A stretch of 59,034 nt of DNA from Cyanobacteria bacterium UBA5018 (GTDB lineage: Bacteria; Cyanobacteriota; Cyanobacteriia; PCC-6307; Cyanobiaceae), in assembly GCA_002396505.1 (NCBI GenBank), contig DGYA01000035.1, forward strand, positions 21,574-80,607, in the 5' to 3' direction. Positions within the stretch are counted from its first letter, which is position 1, and each line of letters begins with the position of its first letter. The notes beneath the pieces are model-generated. The model was given only the letters and a program-made list of their open reading frames with translations. It had not been told where the DNA came from and did not search any database. The position numbers and the translations under genes are program-made. Positions 16,774-23,974 of the stretch are shown piece after piece.

Positions 16774-17817
16774 TCAGCTGCCGGCCAGGGTTTCCTGCAC
16801 CAACCGGCGGATCTGAGCAGGATCGATCGGCAGCCCATCGCTGGGGCATAGATGGGTTGCCGGCCCATGGCTTGTGCTGTCAGGGCTTGTGCTGGCAGGT
16901 CTTGTTCTTGCATCGCTCGTGATGGCGGTGCTCGTGCACGCATGGCTTGTGCCAGCGGCTTGGGCCCCTGGCTCTCCATTTTTGGGCGCCCCTGTCCCCC
17001 TGGCGGCCGCCAGAGGATCGCCAGGTTTCAGCCAGAGCAGATATTCGTGGTTGCCCGCCGGGCCGGTGATCGGCGAGGCCACCAGCCCCGCCGCGCTTAA
17101 ACCCAGCCCGGCGGCGGCGCCGATCACCCCGCCAATGGCGTCCTCATGGGCGGCCGGATCGCGCACCACTCCCCCCTTGCCGACTCGGGCTCTGCCCACC
17201 TCAAACTGGGGTTTCACCAGTAACACCAGCTCGCACCGCTCTGGTTTGAGCAGCGCCAGCAGCGCCGGCAGCACCAGCGCCAGGGAAATGAACGAGACAT
17301 CGGCCACTGCCAAATCAGGGCGGGGGTCCCCTGGGCCATAGAGCTGCTCAGCCGTGAGACGGCGCAAATTGGTGCGCTCGCGCAGCACAACCCGGGGATC
17401 GCAGCGCAGGCTCCAGGCCGTCTGGCCATAGCCCACATCGATGCCGTACACCCGCGCCGCGCCGCGTTGCAGCAGGCAATCGCTGAAGCCGCCGGTGGAG
17501 ATGCCGCCGTCGAGGCATACCCGACCCGCCACCGCAATCGGGAAGCTGCTCAAGGCCCGCTCCAGTTTCTCGCCACCGCGGGAGACAAAGCGGGGCGGTT
17601 GTTGCACGCTGAGCGGCAGCTCCGGGTTCACCTCGGTGCCGGGTTTGTCGAGCAGCCGATCGCCGCTGCGTACCCGGCCAGCCCGGATCAGTTGCTGGGC
17701 CTGCTGGCGGCTGGCGGCCAGACCGCGGTTTACCAGTTCCAGATCCAGGCGCTGCTTGGGGGCCAAGGCGTTATGCCGTCGCTGCTGCCTGAGCGATCCA
17801 ACCACAGGCCGGCGCAC
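16774..17817 (-). CDS. tlyA: TlyA-family rRNA 2'-O-methyltransferase (hemolysin A family)
   Basis: S4 RNA-binding domain (about residues 23-75, RLDLELVNRGLAASRQQAQQ) followed by an FtsJ-like methyltransferase (SRGGEKLERAL, CLDGGISTGGFSDCLLQRGA, VADVSFISL, LLVKPQFEVGR, KGGVVRD). TlyA enzymes methylate cytidines in 16S and 23S rRNA. The motif I reads DGGISTGGF, with Gly-Ile where many relatives have Asp-Ala-Gly/Ser. No ATG fits; the start is GTG at 17817 or TTG at 17766. A stretch of about 50 residues rich in Thr, Ser and Ala (DARTRPASTSPDSTS) is inserted before the final LVQETLAGS and looks like repeat-driven expansion. Confidence 0.9.
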   Translation of the reverse strand: MRRPVVGSLRQQRRHNALAPKQRLDLELVNRGLAASRQQAQQLIRAGRVRSGDRLLDKPGTEVNPELPLSVQQPPRFVSRGGEKLERALSSFPIAVAGRVCLDGGISTGGFSDCLLQRGAARVYGIDVGYGQTAWSLRCDPRVVLRERTNLRRLTAEQLYGPGDPRPDLAVADVSFISLALVLPALLALLKPERCELVLLVKPQFEVGRARVGKGGVVRDPAAHEDAIGGVIGAAAGLGLSAAGLVASPITGPAGNHEYLLWLKPGDPLAAARGTGAPKNGEPGAQAAGTSHACTSTAITSDARTRPASTSPDSTSHGPATHLCPSDGLPIDPAQIRRLVQETLAGS

Positions 17818-17892
17818 CCCTGCCGGCGGCGGCGATCACTTTGCTGCGAGGCCACGCCATACATTGGCTAGGACGTCGCCAGGCGCTGGCCC

Positions 17893-19188
17893 TTGATTGA
17901 GCGTTACACCCTGCCTGAGATGGGCAGCATCTGGAGCGAACAGGCCAAGTACCAGAGCTGGCTGGATGTGGAGATTGCCGCCACCGCCGCCCAGGCCCAG
18001 TTGGGGCGCGTACCTGAGCAGGCCCTGGCCACGATTCGAGCCAAGGCCAGCTTTGAGGTGGAGCGCATCCTCGAGATCGAGGCCGAGGTGCGCCACGACG
18101 TGATCGCCTTCCTCACCAATGTGAACGAACACGTGGGCGAGGCGGGCCGCTACATCCACGTGGGCATGACCAGCTCCGATGTGCTCGACACCGGCCTGGC
18201 CCTGCAGCTCAAAGCCTCGGTGCAGTTGCTGCGCCAGGAGCTCGATGCCCTGGCCCATGCCCTGCTGACCCTGGCCCGCGCCCACAAGGCCACGGTGATG
18301 ATTGGCCGCTCCCACGCCATCCACGGCGAGCCGATCAGTTTTGGCTTCAAGTTGGCCGGCTGGCTGGCCGAGGTGCAGCGCAATCAGGAGCGTCTCGAGC
18401 GCCTGGCCCAGGTGGTCAGTGTGGGCCAGATCAGCGGCGCCATGGGCACCTACGCCAACACCGATCCCCAGGTGGAGGCGATCACCTGCGCCCAGCTGGG
18501 CCTGGTGCCCGATGCCGCCAGCACCCAGGTGATCGGCCGCGATCGCCACGCCGAATACGTGCAGACCCTGGCCCTGGTGGGGGTGGCCCTGGAGCGTTTT
18601 GCCACCGAGATCCGCAACCTGCAGCGCACGGATGTGTTGGAGGTGGAGGAGAATTTCGCAAAGGGCCAGAAGGGCAGCTCGGCGATGCCCCACAAGCGCA
18701 ATCCGATCCGTAGCGAGCGGATCAGCGGCCTGGCCCGGGTGCTGCGCAGCTATACGGTGGCCGCCCTGGAAAATTGCGCCCTCTGGCATGAGCGCGACAT
18801 CAGCCATAGCTCGGTGGAGCGGATGATGCTGCCCGACTGTTCGGCGACCCTGCACTTCATGTTGCGGGAGATGACCGAGGTGATCCAGGGGCTGGGGGTA
18901 TACCCGGACAACATGGCCCGCAACATGAATGTCTACGGCGGCGTGGTGTTCAGCCAGCGGGTGCTGCTGGCGCTGGTGGAAGCGGGCCTGAGCCGCGAGC
19001 TGGCCTATCGGATTGTGCAGCGCAATGCCCATGCCGCCTGGAACAGCGAGGGGGGCGATTTCCGCGCCAACCTGGCCGCCGACGCGGAGGTGAATGGCGC
19101 GCTCAGCGCCGAGCAGCTGGCGGCCTGTTTCGCCACCGACCTACACCTGGCCAACTTGGATGTGATCTGGCAGCGCCTGGGAATTTGA
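17893..19188 (+). CDS. purB: Adenylosuccinate lyase
   Basis: Catalyses two fumarate-releasing steps of purine synthesis (SAICAR to AICAR, adenylosuccinate to AMP). The 431 residues show the superfamily signature GSSAMPHKRNPIRSE, the early IERYTLPEMGSIWSEQ, the substrate-binding HVGMTSSDVLDTGLALQ and GRSHAIHGEPISFG. Full length and uninterrupted. The start is a TTG at 17893, giving the usual (M)IERYTLPEM. It is divergent from tlyA with a spacer of about 75 bp. Confidence 0.98.
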   Translation: MIERYTLPEMGSIWSEQAKYQSWLDVEIAATAAQAQLGRVPEQALATIRAKASFEVERILEIEAEVRHDVIAFLTNVNEHVGEAGRYIHVGMTSSDVLDTGLALQLKASVQLLRQELDALAHALLTLARAHKATVMIGRSHAIHGEPISFGFKLAGWLAEVQRNQERLERLAQVVSVGQISGAMGTYANTDPQVEAITCAQLGLVPDAASTQVIGRDRHAEYVQTLALVGVALERFATEIRNLQRTDVLEVEENFAKGQKGSSAMPHKRNPIRSERISGLARVLRSYTVAALENCALWHERDISHSSVERMMLPDCSATLHFMLREMTEVIQGLGVYPDNMARNMNVYGGVVFSQRVLLALVEAGLSRELAYRIVQRNAHAAWNSEGGDFRANLAADAEVNGALSAEQLAACFATDLHLANLDVIWQRLGI

Positions 19189-19212
19189 GTAGCTGTGCCC
19201 TTACCCCTGGCA

Positions 19213-19311
19213 ATGTTTTGGACAGCCAATGCTGACTGGATCGAGGCGGTGATGAGTACCAGCGGACTGCTGCTGGTGGTGTGGCTGGTGCTCAGGCCAC
19301 GGAATAGCTAG
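19213..19311 (+). CDS. Possible 32-residue membrane peptide
   Basis: An ATG-started frame 24 bases after the purB stop encodes MFWTANADWIEAVMSTSG followed by a hydrophobic helix LLLVVWLVLRPRNS. The single-helix layout with a basic end resembles small thylakoid peptides, but I do not match it to any known PSI, PSII or cytochrome b6f subunit. No clear Shine-Dalgarno. It may be chance. Confidence 0.3.
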   Translation: MFWTANADWIEAVMSTSGLLLVVWLVLRPRNS

Positions 19312-20077
19312 GGCGGCGGGCCCCTCGGGTCGATCCGCAGGCACCAATTGCCCCTCTGGGAATAATCGATCCGCTGGGATCATCTTGACCCGCTGCGAAT
19401 AATTGACTGGTTGGGACCATTTTTTCACCGCCTTGTCGGTCACCTTGCGGGGCCATTTCGACCGCCGAAGCGGCAAAGCTGAGCCGCAAGCGAAAACGAA
19501 CACCAGCAGAGTCAGCCCAGTTGGGACGCCACCGCGTCGCAGTGCCCTGGCTCCCCATGGCAAAGGTTGGGCGCCTGATCTATGCCGCGAGACGATCGGC
19601 TCGCAAATGGCCGCCGCCGATGCCATTGGCATGGCCGATTGGCTGGAGCGGGCCGATCGGGGGGAATGGTTCACTGCCGCTGATCCTCAGCTGCAGGCAG
19701 GCCTTGCAGGTTCTCGCCATCACCCACGGAGCAAGCACGCGACAGGTGCTGGGGGTGAGCCCAGGAGAGCGAGCAACCACCACGCTTCGCAACCTGCTGG
19801 CCCTGGCCTGCTACCGACTCGAAGCCAAGCGAAACCGGGAGGCTGGGGACCGTGCCTGGCGTTATCGAGTGGTGGCCGAACCACTCTTCCGGACGGGGTC
19901 GAACTGTTCAATAATAGGAATCCAACTCACAGCTACAAGGTGCAATATTTTCCTCGCGATCAGCAACAAGCATCGCCCTAATTCGAAAACACACGTAAAG
20001 ATTTATCAAGAATAGAGCAACTAGCCGGCGCCAATAGCCACGAAATGCCAGCATTGTTAAATTATTAAAAACCTGAC
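19312..20077. other. Degraded stretch at left edge of accessory island
   Basis: No intact gene. A plus-strand patch at about 19600-19870 reads protein-like in two frames: ADAIGMADWLERADRGEWF (about 19618-19677) and, after a frame change near 19690, LQVLAITHGASTRQVLG and LRNLLALACYRLEAKR. This could be one frameshifted hypothetical gene. Around 19330-19420 there are several short TGGGA/TCGATCCGC-type repeats. Base composition drops to AT-rich after about 19900. Confidence 0.4.
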
Positions 20078-20722
20078 ATGCAAACAAAAATAAAGCTTGC
20101 TGTCGGCCTTTTCGCTGTTGCTTCAATATCGGGTGGCGCAGTAAATGCCCAGGACAGTAACAGCCAAGTATTCTGCAATAGAGAAAATACGATCTCGATA
20201 ACAGAGTTCACAAAGCCAACCGCTCCGAATGGATATTCAGATCTTCAGGTATATGAAATTGACAGCGACTTTAGAAATCCTAAAAATGATATTCCATGGT
20301 CAAGCTCAAGGATATTCAACGACCCGGTGACAGGAAAAAGGGTAGGCGTTATCGATAGAAACTACATACCCAATGCGAGCAGGATCCATACGGTATGGTA
20401 TCAAGACGCAATACTTGCGGAGGGAATTGAGTTTTCCCCTTATTTTTTTCGGCGGTATTTATTTGATGTGATGATGATCTCGTCTGGAGAAAAATATATC
20501 GTTTTGCGCGGCTGCAATGGTCGTTTTCCTGTAAACAAAAGAGTTGCCGATGCGTTATCTTCTCAGCCGCTTGGGAAGCCAGTATTTATCAAGTTATACG
20601 CAAGAGAGTTCTCTGGTGCTGTATTCAATCAGATAGGGGAAGATACAGTCAAAGAATGGAAAAAAATATATGCAAATTGGAACAAGATAGCTGCTCCGTT
20701 GTCTGGCGAGGTTGGTTTTTAA
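20078..20722 (+). CDS. Secreted hypothetical protein, AT-rich
   Basis: A 214-residue protein with a clear signal peptide (MQTKIKLAVGLFAVASISGG, cleavage likely after AVNA). The mature part has two cysteines (VFCNRENT, LRGCNGRF) that could pair, and aromatic/Tyr-rich blocks (FSPYFFRRYLFDVMM). I recognise no domain. Codon use and base composition are far more AT-rich than the flanking core genes, which points to recent transfer. It stands alone, next to a transposase fragment. Confidence 0.75.
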   Translation: MQTKIKLAVGLFAVASISGGAVNAQDSNSQVFCNRENTISITEFTKPTAPNGYSDLQVYEIDSDFRNPKNDIPWSSSRIFNDPVTGKRVGVIDRNYIPNASRIHTVWYQDAILAEGIEFSPYFFRRYLFDVMMISSGEKYIVLRGCNGRFPVNKRVADALSSQPLGKPVFIKLYAREFSGAVFNQIGEDTVKEWKKIYANWNKIAAPLSGEVGF

Positions 20723-20916
20723 ATACTTGGTTGTGAGGGCCTCTCTCGTGTGGTTCTCTTTGGCTTTGCTGGTGATCGGGAGGCCGCTCTTCATCACTCT
20801 TGCCAGAAGCATCTAAGCCAACACTGACAGCTCCAGTTGCTCCGGTTGCCTTTACTCCTGGGATGTCAACCGACATCCAAAACTGCACCACTGCTTTGCA
20901 TCATTAAATGTTACCG

Positions 20917-21321
20917 CTATTTAGTGTCGCGACAAAATTGGTCGTTTCCTCTGTCTGCGTCCCCATTTTCGGCTAATCGCATCACCCCCAGTAGTCGCTC
21001 TGCTCGGGCTGTTCGCCATTCCTTGACGCGCCGCTCCATTGAGCGCAACTGAACCTCGTGATAGCTGCCCGGAGCCAGCGCCATGAGCCGCCTGAGGATC
21101 TCGGCGGCATGCGTGTTGGCCTCGCTCTCCAGCCACTGCTCGATCTGCTCCTGGTGCTCAGCGAACAGGGTGCGCCTGCGAGGGGTGTATCGGCGCTTCT
21201 GCTTGGGTTCAGGCAGCGGTTGGCTCTCCTGGCACAACAGCTGCAGGTTGCTCCGAAACCGGTGGAGCGAGCGCTGCACCGATTTGCGGTGATAGCCGGT
21301 GATCATCACCAGCTCATCCAC
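20917..21321 (-). mobile_element. Transposase/integrase N-terminal fragment (IS remnant)
   Basis: The frame begins MDELVMITGYHRKSVQRSLH and contains PRRRTLFAEHQEQIEQWLES and QLRSMERRVKEWRTARAERL. This is the helix-turn-helix N-terminal part of a DDE-type transposase family. The frame lacks the usual start of such proteins and ends soon after the HTH part, so the catalytic core is missing. The element is therefore dead. The sequence GTGTCGCGACAAAATTGG around 20921-20942 beside it may be an element end, but no matching second end was found. Confidence 0.7.
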
Positions 21322-21735
21322 CAGCGCTACGGATCAGGGCCGGCCGCTCTCCCCTTTCGCTTCTGAACAGACCGCCCTGCAGCACGGCCCATGGCGGCAA
21401 CAGTTCAGCTGAGGCAACAGCCTAAGCAGTTAATAGTTTTTAAGATGCAATGCGGGCTCAGTTTTCGCTGTCGGCTGACAGATGGTTTGGCGGTGCCTAT
21501 TTTGATCCGATCGCTATTTGGACTATTTGGCCTTGCCCGCGGCAGAGATGCGGAAGAAGTTAGGCATAGCCTTTTGCCGGTGTGCCTGACGCGGGGGGCG
21601 CTGTCGGCCACCAGGAAACCCAGCTCCGCCAGATAGCGCTCCCCCGCAGCGGCCTGCGGTTGACGGGTTTGGCGAGGCGGGCGGCTTGTTGGGAAAAGAA
21701 AAGTTCTGCTCTCTATACGCACAAAAACGTATCGA
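21322..21735. other. Unassigned stretch after the transposase fragment
   Basis: No convincing gene. Several frames are open for 80-150 codons, but none has a plausible start or recognisable motif. One minus-strand patch (about 21590-21660) reads GERYLAELGFLVADSAPRV and may be a gene scrap. I assign nothing further. Confidence 0.35.
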
Positions 21736-21920
21736 CCTACCCCGAGCTCCGCCAGTTCACGAACAGATTCCTCAACAAGATTAAATCTGTTGGGGGGGTT
21801 GTCTTTTATGTTGGCATCCACAAGCGCTACTCACCCGAATCTCACGACGCAAACAAGCTGTACCTATCCGTTCTTCGCGAGGCAATCAAAAGACTTGATC
21901 AGCACTGCGCTAACCCCAAC
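21736..21920 (+). pseudogene. DUF3800-like protein fragment
   Basis: The plus frame reads TYPELRQFTNRFLNKIKSVG, GVVFYVGIHKRY, DANKLYLSVLREAIKRLDQH. This resembles the middle of DUF3800 proteins (pattern hhFYGxxK followed by LYxxVLxxxhKxxD), which are often found in mobile or defence regions. The Asp/Glu-rich N-terminal and C-terminal parts are absent, and the upstream frame is unrelated and basic. Identification is from memory of the family pattern. Confidence 0.45.
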
Positions 21921-21930
21921 GGCACCAACG

Positions 21931-22110
21931 TCAGCTCCCTTCATCCTGAGCGTTGCCGTGCTGCAGGCCGCAATCCGCCAGATGTTGGTTGATCACCCTG
22001 GCCGATATGCCCAGTCGACGCCCTAGTTGGGTGGCGTTGAGCGAACAGATGGGCTCCTCTGCCGCAGGCAAGGCCCGACGCAGGGTTTCCGCTGCCAGCC
22101 AAGTTTCAGA
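21931..22110 (-). pseudogene. HTH-domain extension in frame after ImmA/IrrE stop
   Basis: Directly after the TGA (22111-22113) of the HTH-ImmA/IrrE gene, the same frame continues for 59 codons to the next TGA at 21931-21933. It reads SETWLAAETLRRALPAAEEP and NATQLGRRLGISARVINQHL, a good helix-turn-helix. It has no start codon of its own. It is either the tail of a once longer protein cut by a nonsense mutation or a separate remnant. Confidence 0.5.
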
Positions 22111-23223
22111 TCAGTCATGGCTCTCCTCCTGCGGCCAGTGGTAGCTCACCTTCAGGTCGTTGAGATGGGTTCGGGGTAGCCAACCCTCATGCTGCAGTCG
22201 CCCCACCACGATGCCCGGAGCAATGCCTAGGGACTCAGCAGCGGCCTTCAGCTCCTGTTCAGAGCTCAGCCCTTGCAGTTTGCGGACTTCGGCGGGGGGG
22301 ATCAACTGATCCGCAGCGAAGCGATCGGCTGCTGCCTCATGCACTTCATCCACGCCATTGAGGCCATCAACAAACGTGGCCTTCTTGCCGTGTTTGAGGA
22401 TGTGCCCAGCCTCATGGAACAGCGTGAACCAGAGGTGATCGTTGCTCTTGTGCCGCAGGCTCAGGGCGATCAGGGCCCGATCCGGGCTGAGCCACTGAGT
22501 GGCGCCACTCACCCGGCACTTGGGGGGTGCTGGCACGAACACCACCGCCACACCGGCAGCGCCAGCCAGGGCCTGCAGCCGAGGCACAAACACCGTGGGA
22601 TCCGCTACGCAGCTGAGGGGACGAATCTCTTGCAGAGCAGCTCGGAAGGCCTTGGCTTCATAGGGTCTGCAGGCGATTGAGCCCGCATCTGTTTCAGCGC
22701 GGCGCAGCCAGCTGGCCAGGGCGCCCTGCTCCGTGGCGTAGCTCTTAGAGGTGCGATAAACAGCCAGGGGTTGGCCATAGCGCACCCGCCAGGCCTCGAT
22801 CGAAGCCACCGCGAAGAACTTCAGGCAAGCCGCTACCTGCTGGCCGGCATGGCTGCAGGTTTCTACCCAGCCCTGGTGTTGCATCCAGCGCAACGGTAGT
22901 TCTTTCAGCCAGTCCTTCTGGCTGGCCAGCTGATCAAGCTGCTGCAGCCTCACCAGATCCTGCTGGTAATTGGCCTCCAACCGCAGCCAGAAGCCGGCCC
23001 CATGGCCCAGCACCCGCTCCAGCCGTTCGGCCGTGTCGGCCGTGATCGGCGCCCGCCCCTTGAGCAGTTCATTCACATGCTTGGCGCTGAACGCCAGCCG
23101 CTGGGCCAGCTCGGCGCGGCTCCAGCCGCGTTCCTCCAGCACCTCTTCGATCAGATCCCCGGGAGGAGAGGCCCAGTCGGCATTGAAGCTGGCGGTGTTT
23201 GTGGCGGTGATGATCTCAACCAT
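22111..23223 (-). CDS. HigA-type HTH fused to ImmA/IrrE metallopeptidase
   Basis: A 370-residue protein. The N-terminal 80 residues are a HigA/XRE-like antitoxin HTH (GDLIEEVLEERGWSRAELAQ, VNELLKGRAPITADTAERLE). The C-terminal half is an ImmA/IrrE-type zinc peptidase with HEAGHILKHG at about residue 270 and downstream AAADRFAADQLIP. Such fusions act as antitoxins or as repressor-cleaving regulators. I took the ATG at 23221-23223; a TTG 12 bases upstream is possible. A truncated RelE/HigB-like toxin lies immediately upstream, in the usual toxin-first order, so the antitoxin appears orphaned. Confidence 0.9.
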   Translation of the reverse strand: MVEIITATNTASFNADWASPPGDLIEEVLEERGWSRAELAQRLAFSAKHVNELLKGRAPITADTAERLERVLGHGAGFWLRLEANYQQDLVRLQQLDQLASQKDWLKELPLRWMQHQGWVETCSHAGQQVAACLKFFAVASIEAWRVRYGQPLAVYRTSKSYATEQGALASWLRRAETDAGSIACRPYEAKAFRAALQEIRPLSCVADPTVFVPRLQALAGAAGVAVVFVPAPPKCRVSGATQWLSPDRALIALSLRHKSNDHLWFTLFHEAGHILKHGKKATFVDGLNGVDEVHEAAADRFAADQLIPPAEVRKLQGLSSEQELKAAAESLGIAPGIVVGRLQHEGWLPRTHLNDLKVSYHWPQEESHD

Positions 23224-23405
23224 GGGTGTATCCAATCTCCAGGATGGGGGCGACCAAGCTGGAGCTGGCTCACGTTTTGCACAGCCCGCAGTTCGTTCAG
23301 GCGGCTTTTGAGGCGCTTGGCGCGCTTCTCGCCGAGTTGCTTGCGCTGGTGCTTGTCCTCCTCGCAGAGGCGCTGGATGGTCTTGCTGGCGTAGGTGATC
23401 TGCAT
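23224..23405 (-). pseudogene. Truncated RelE/HigB-like toxin
   Basis: From the ATG at 23403-23405 the frame reads MQITYASKTIQRLCEEDKHQ and AKRLKSRLNELRAVQNVSQL, the first half of a RelE/HigB-family toxin commonly paired with HTH-ImmA/IrrE antitoxins. At about residue 52 (GRPHPGDW) the similarity stops, and the frame runs out of phase over the start of the downstream antitoxin gene. The usual second half (conserved region with LxGDRxGxxSLxL and a terminal DYH) is missing. An internal deletion that removed the toxin active region explains this. Confidence 0.7.
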
Positions 23406-23860
23406 CCTAGGCCGTCAACCCTGATTTTCCTTCACCACATCGGTGAAGGAAATCTCGTCCGCTAGTCCATCCAGTATGGCTACCACCGCATCTATCCGCT
23501 GCCAGAATTCTTGCCCCGAGGTTTCCCAGGCTTGCCAAGCCTGCTGAAGCGATGTCGGCTGGCCCTCGCCTTGAGCCGCCGGCGCAAAACCCTCCTCGCG
23601 ACCGGATCATGGCTTCACAATAAATCCGCCACGCAGAATGGTTCGCTGGCTTCGGCCAGCTCTGCCAGTTCAGCACCAGCTCCAATTGCCTAGGCGCCGG
23701 CAGCTATTCCGCCAGGGCGGTGAGCAAGACGGGGCTGTTGGCCAGGCCGATGTCGTCAAATTCATTGACTGCCAATAGTTCTGTCAATGAGGAATTGATT
23801 CAAAACATGCTCCTGAGCAGCCAACTGAGAGGTCAGACCCTGGTAATCCATTGTAAATTA
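23406..23860. other. Remnant-bearing spacer upstream of the helicase gene
   Basis: On the minus strand an open frame without a start (23415-23606) reads SLQQAWQAWETSGQEFWQRI and ILDGLADEISFTDVVKENQG, and stops nine bases before the truncated toxin starts. It looks like the tail of a small protein once in the same operon. The remainder up to 23860 shows nothing I can name; the frame of the helicase gene is open there but reads as noise. Confidence 0.4.
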
Positions 23861-23905
23861 GCCAATAGCTATTGGCAGGTGGCTATTAGCTATTGGCCAA
23901 TAGCT
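23861..23905. promoter_or_regulatory. Two perfect palindromes upstream of the helicase gene
   Basis: GCCAATAGCTATTGGC (23861-23876) and AGCTATTGGCCAATAGCT (23888-23905) are both perfect palindromes and share the half-site CCAATAGCT/AGCTATTGG. They lie 70-114 bases before the chosen ATG (23975). Repeated symmetrical half-sites in this place suggest a repressor operator. Which protein binds is unknown. Confidence 0.6.
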
Positions 23906-23974
23906 GTTGGCTGCCAACAACATCGACCGTCTCCTGCCACACCAAAGCCAGTCCTCACCTGCGGCCCCAGCCCA

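Noticed and set aside
17836..19032. 398-codon minus-strand open frame over purB
   Set aside because: Antisense shadow of purB; composition dominated by His, Gln and Gly.
20649..20891. 80-codon minus-strand frame starting MVQFWMSVDIPGVKATGATG
   Set aside because: The first part looks mildly protein-like, but it overlaps the 3' end of the secreted protein gene and has no homology I recognise.
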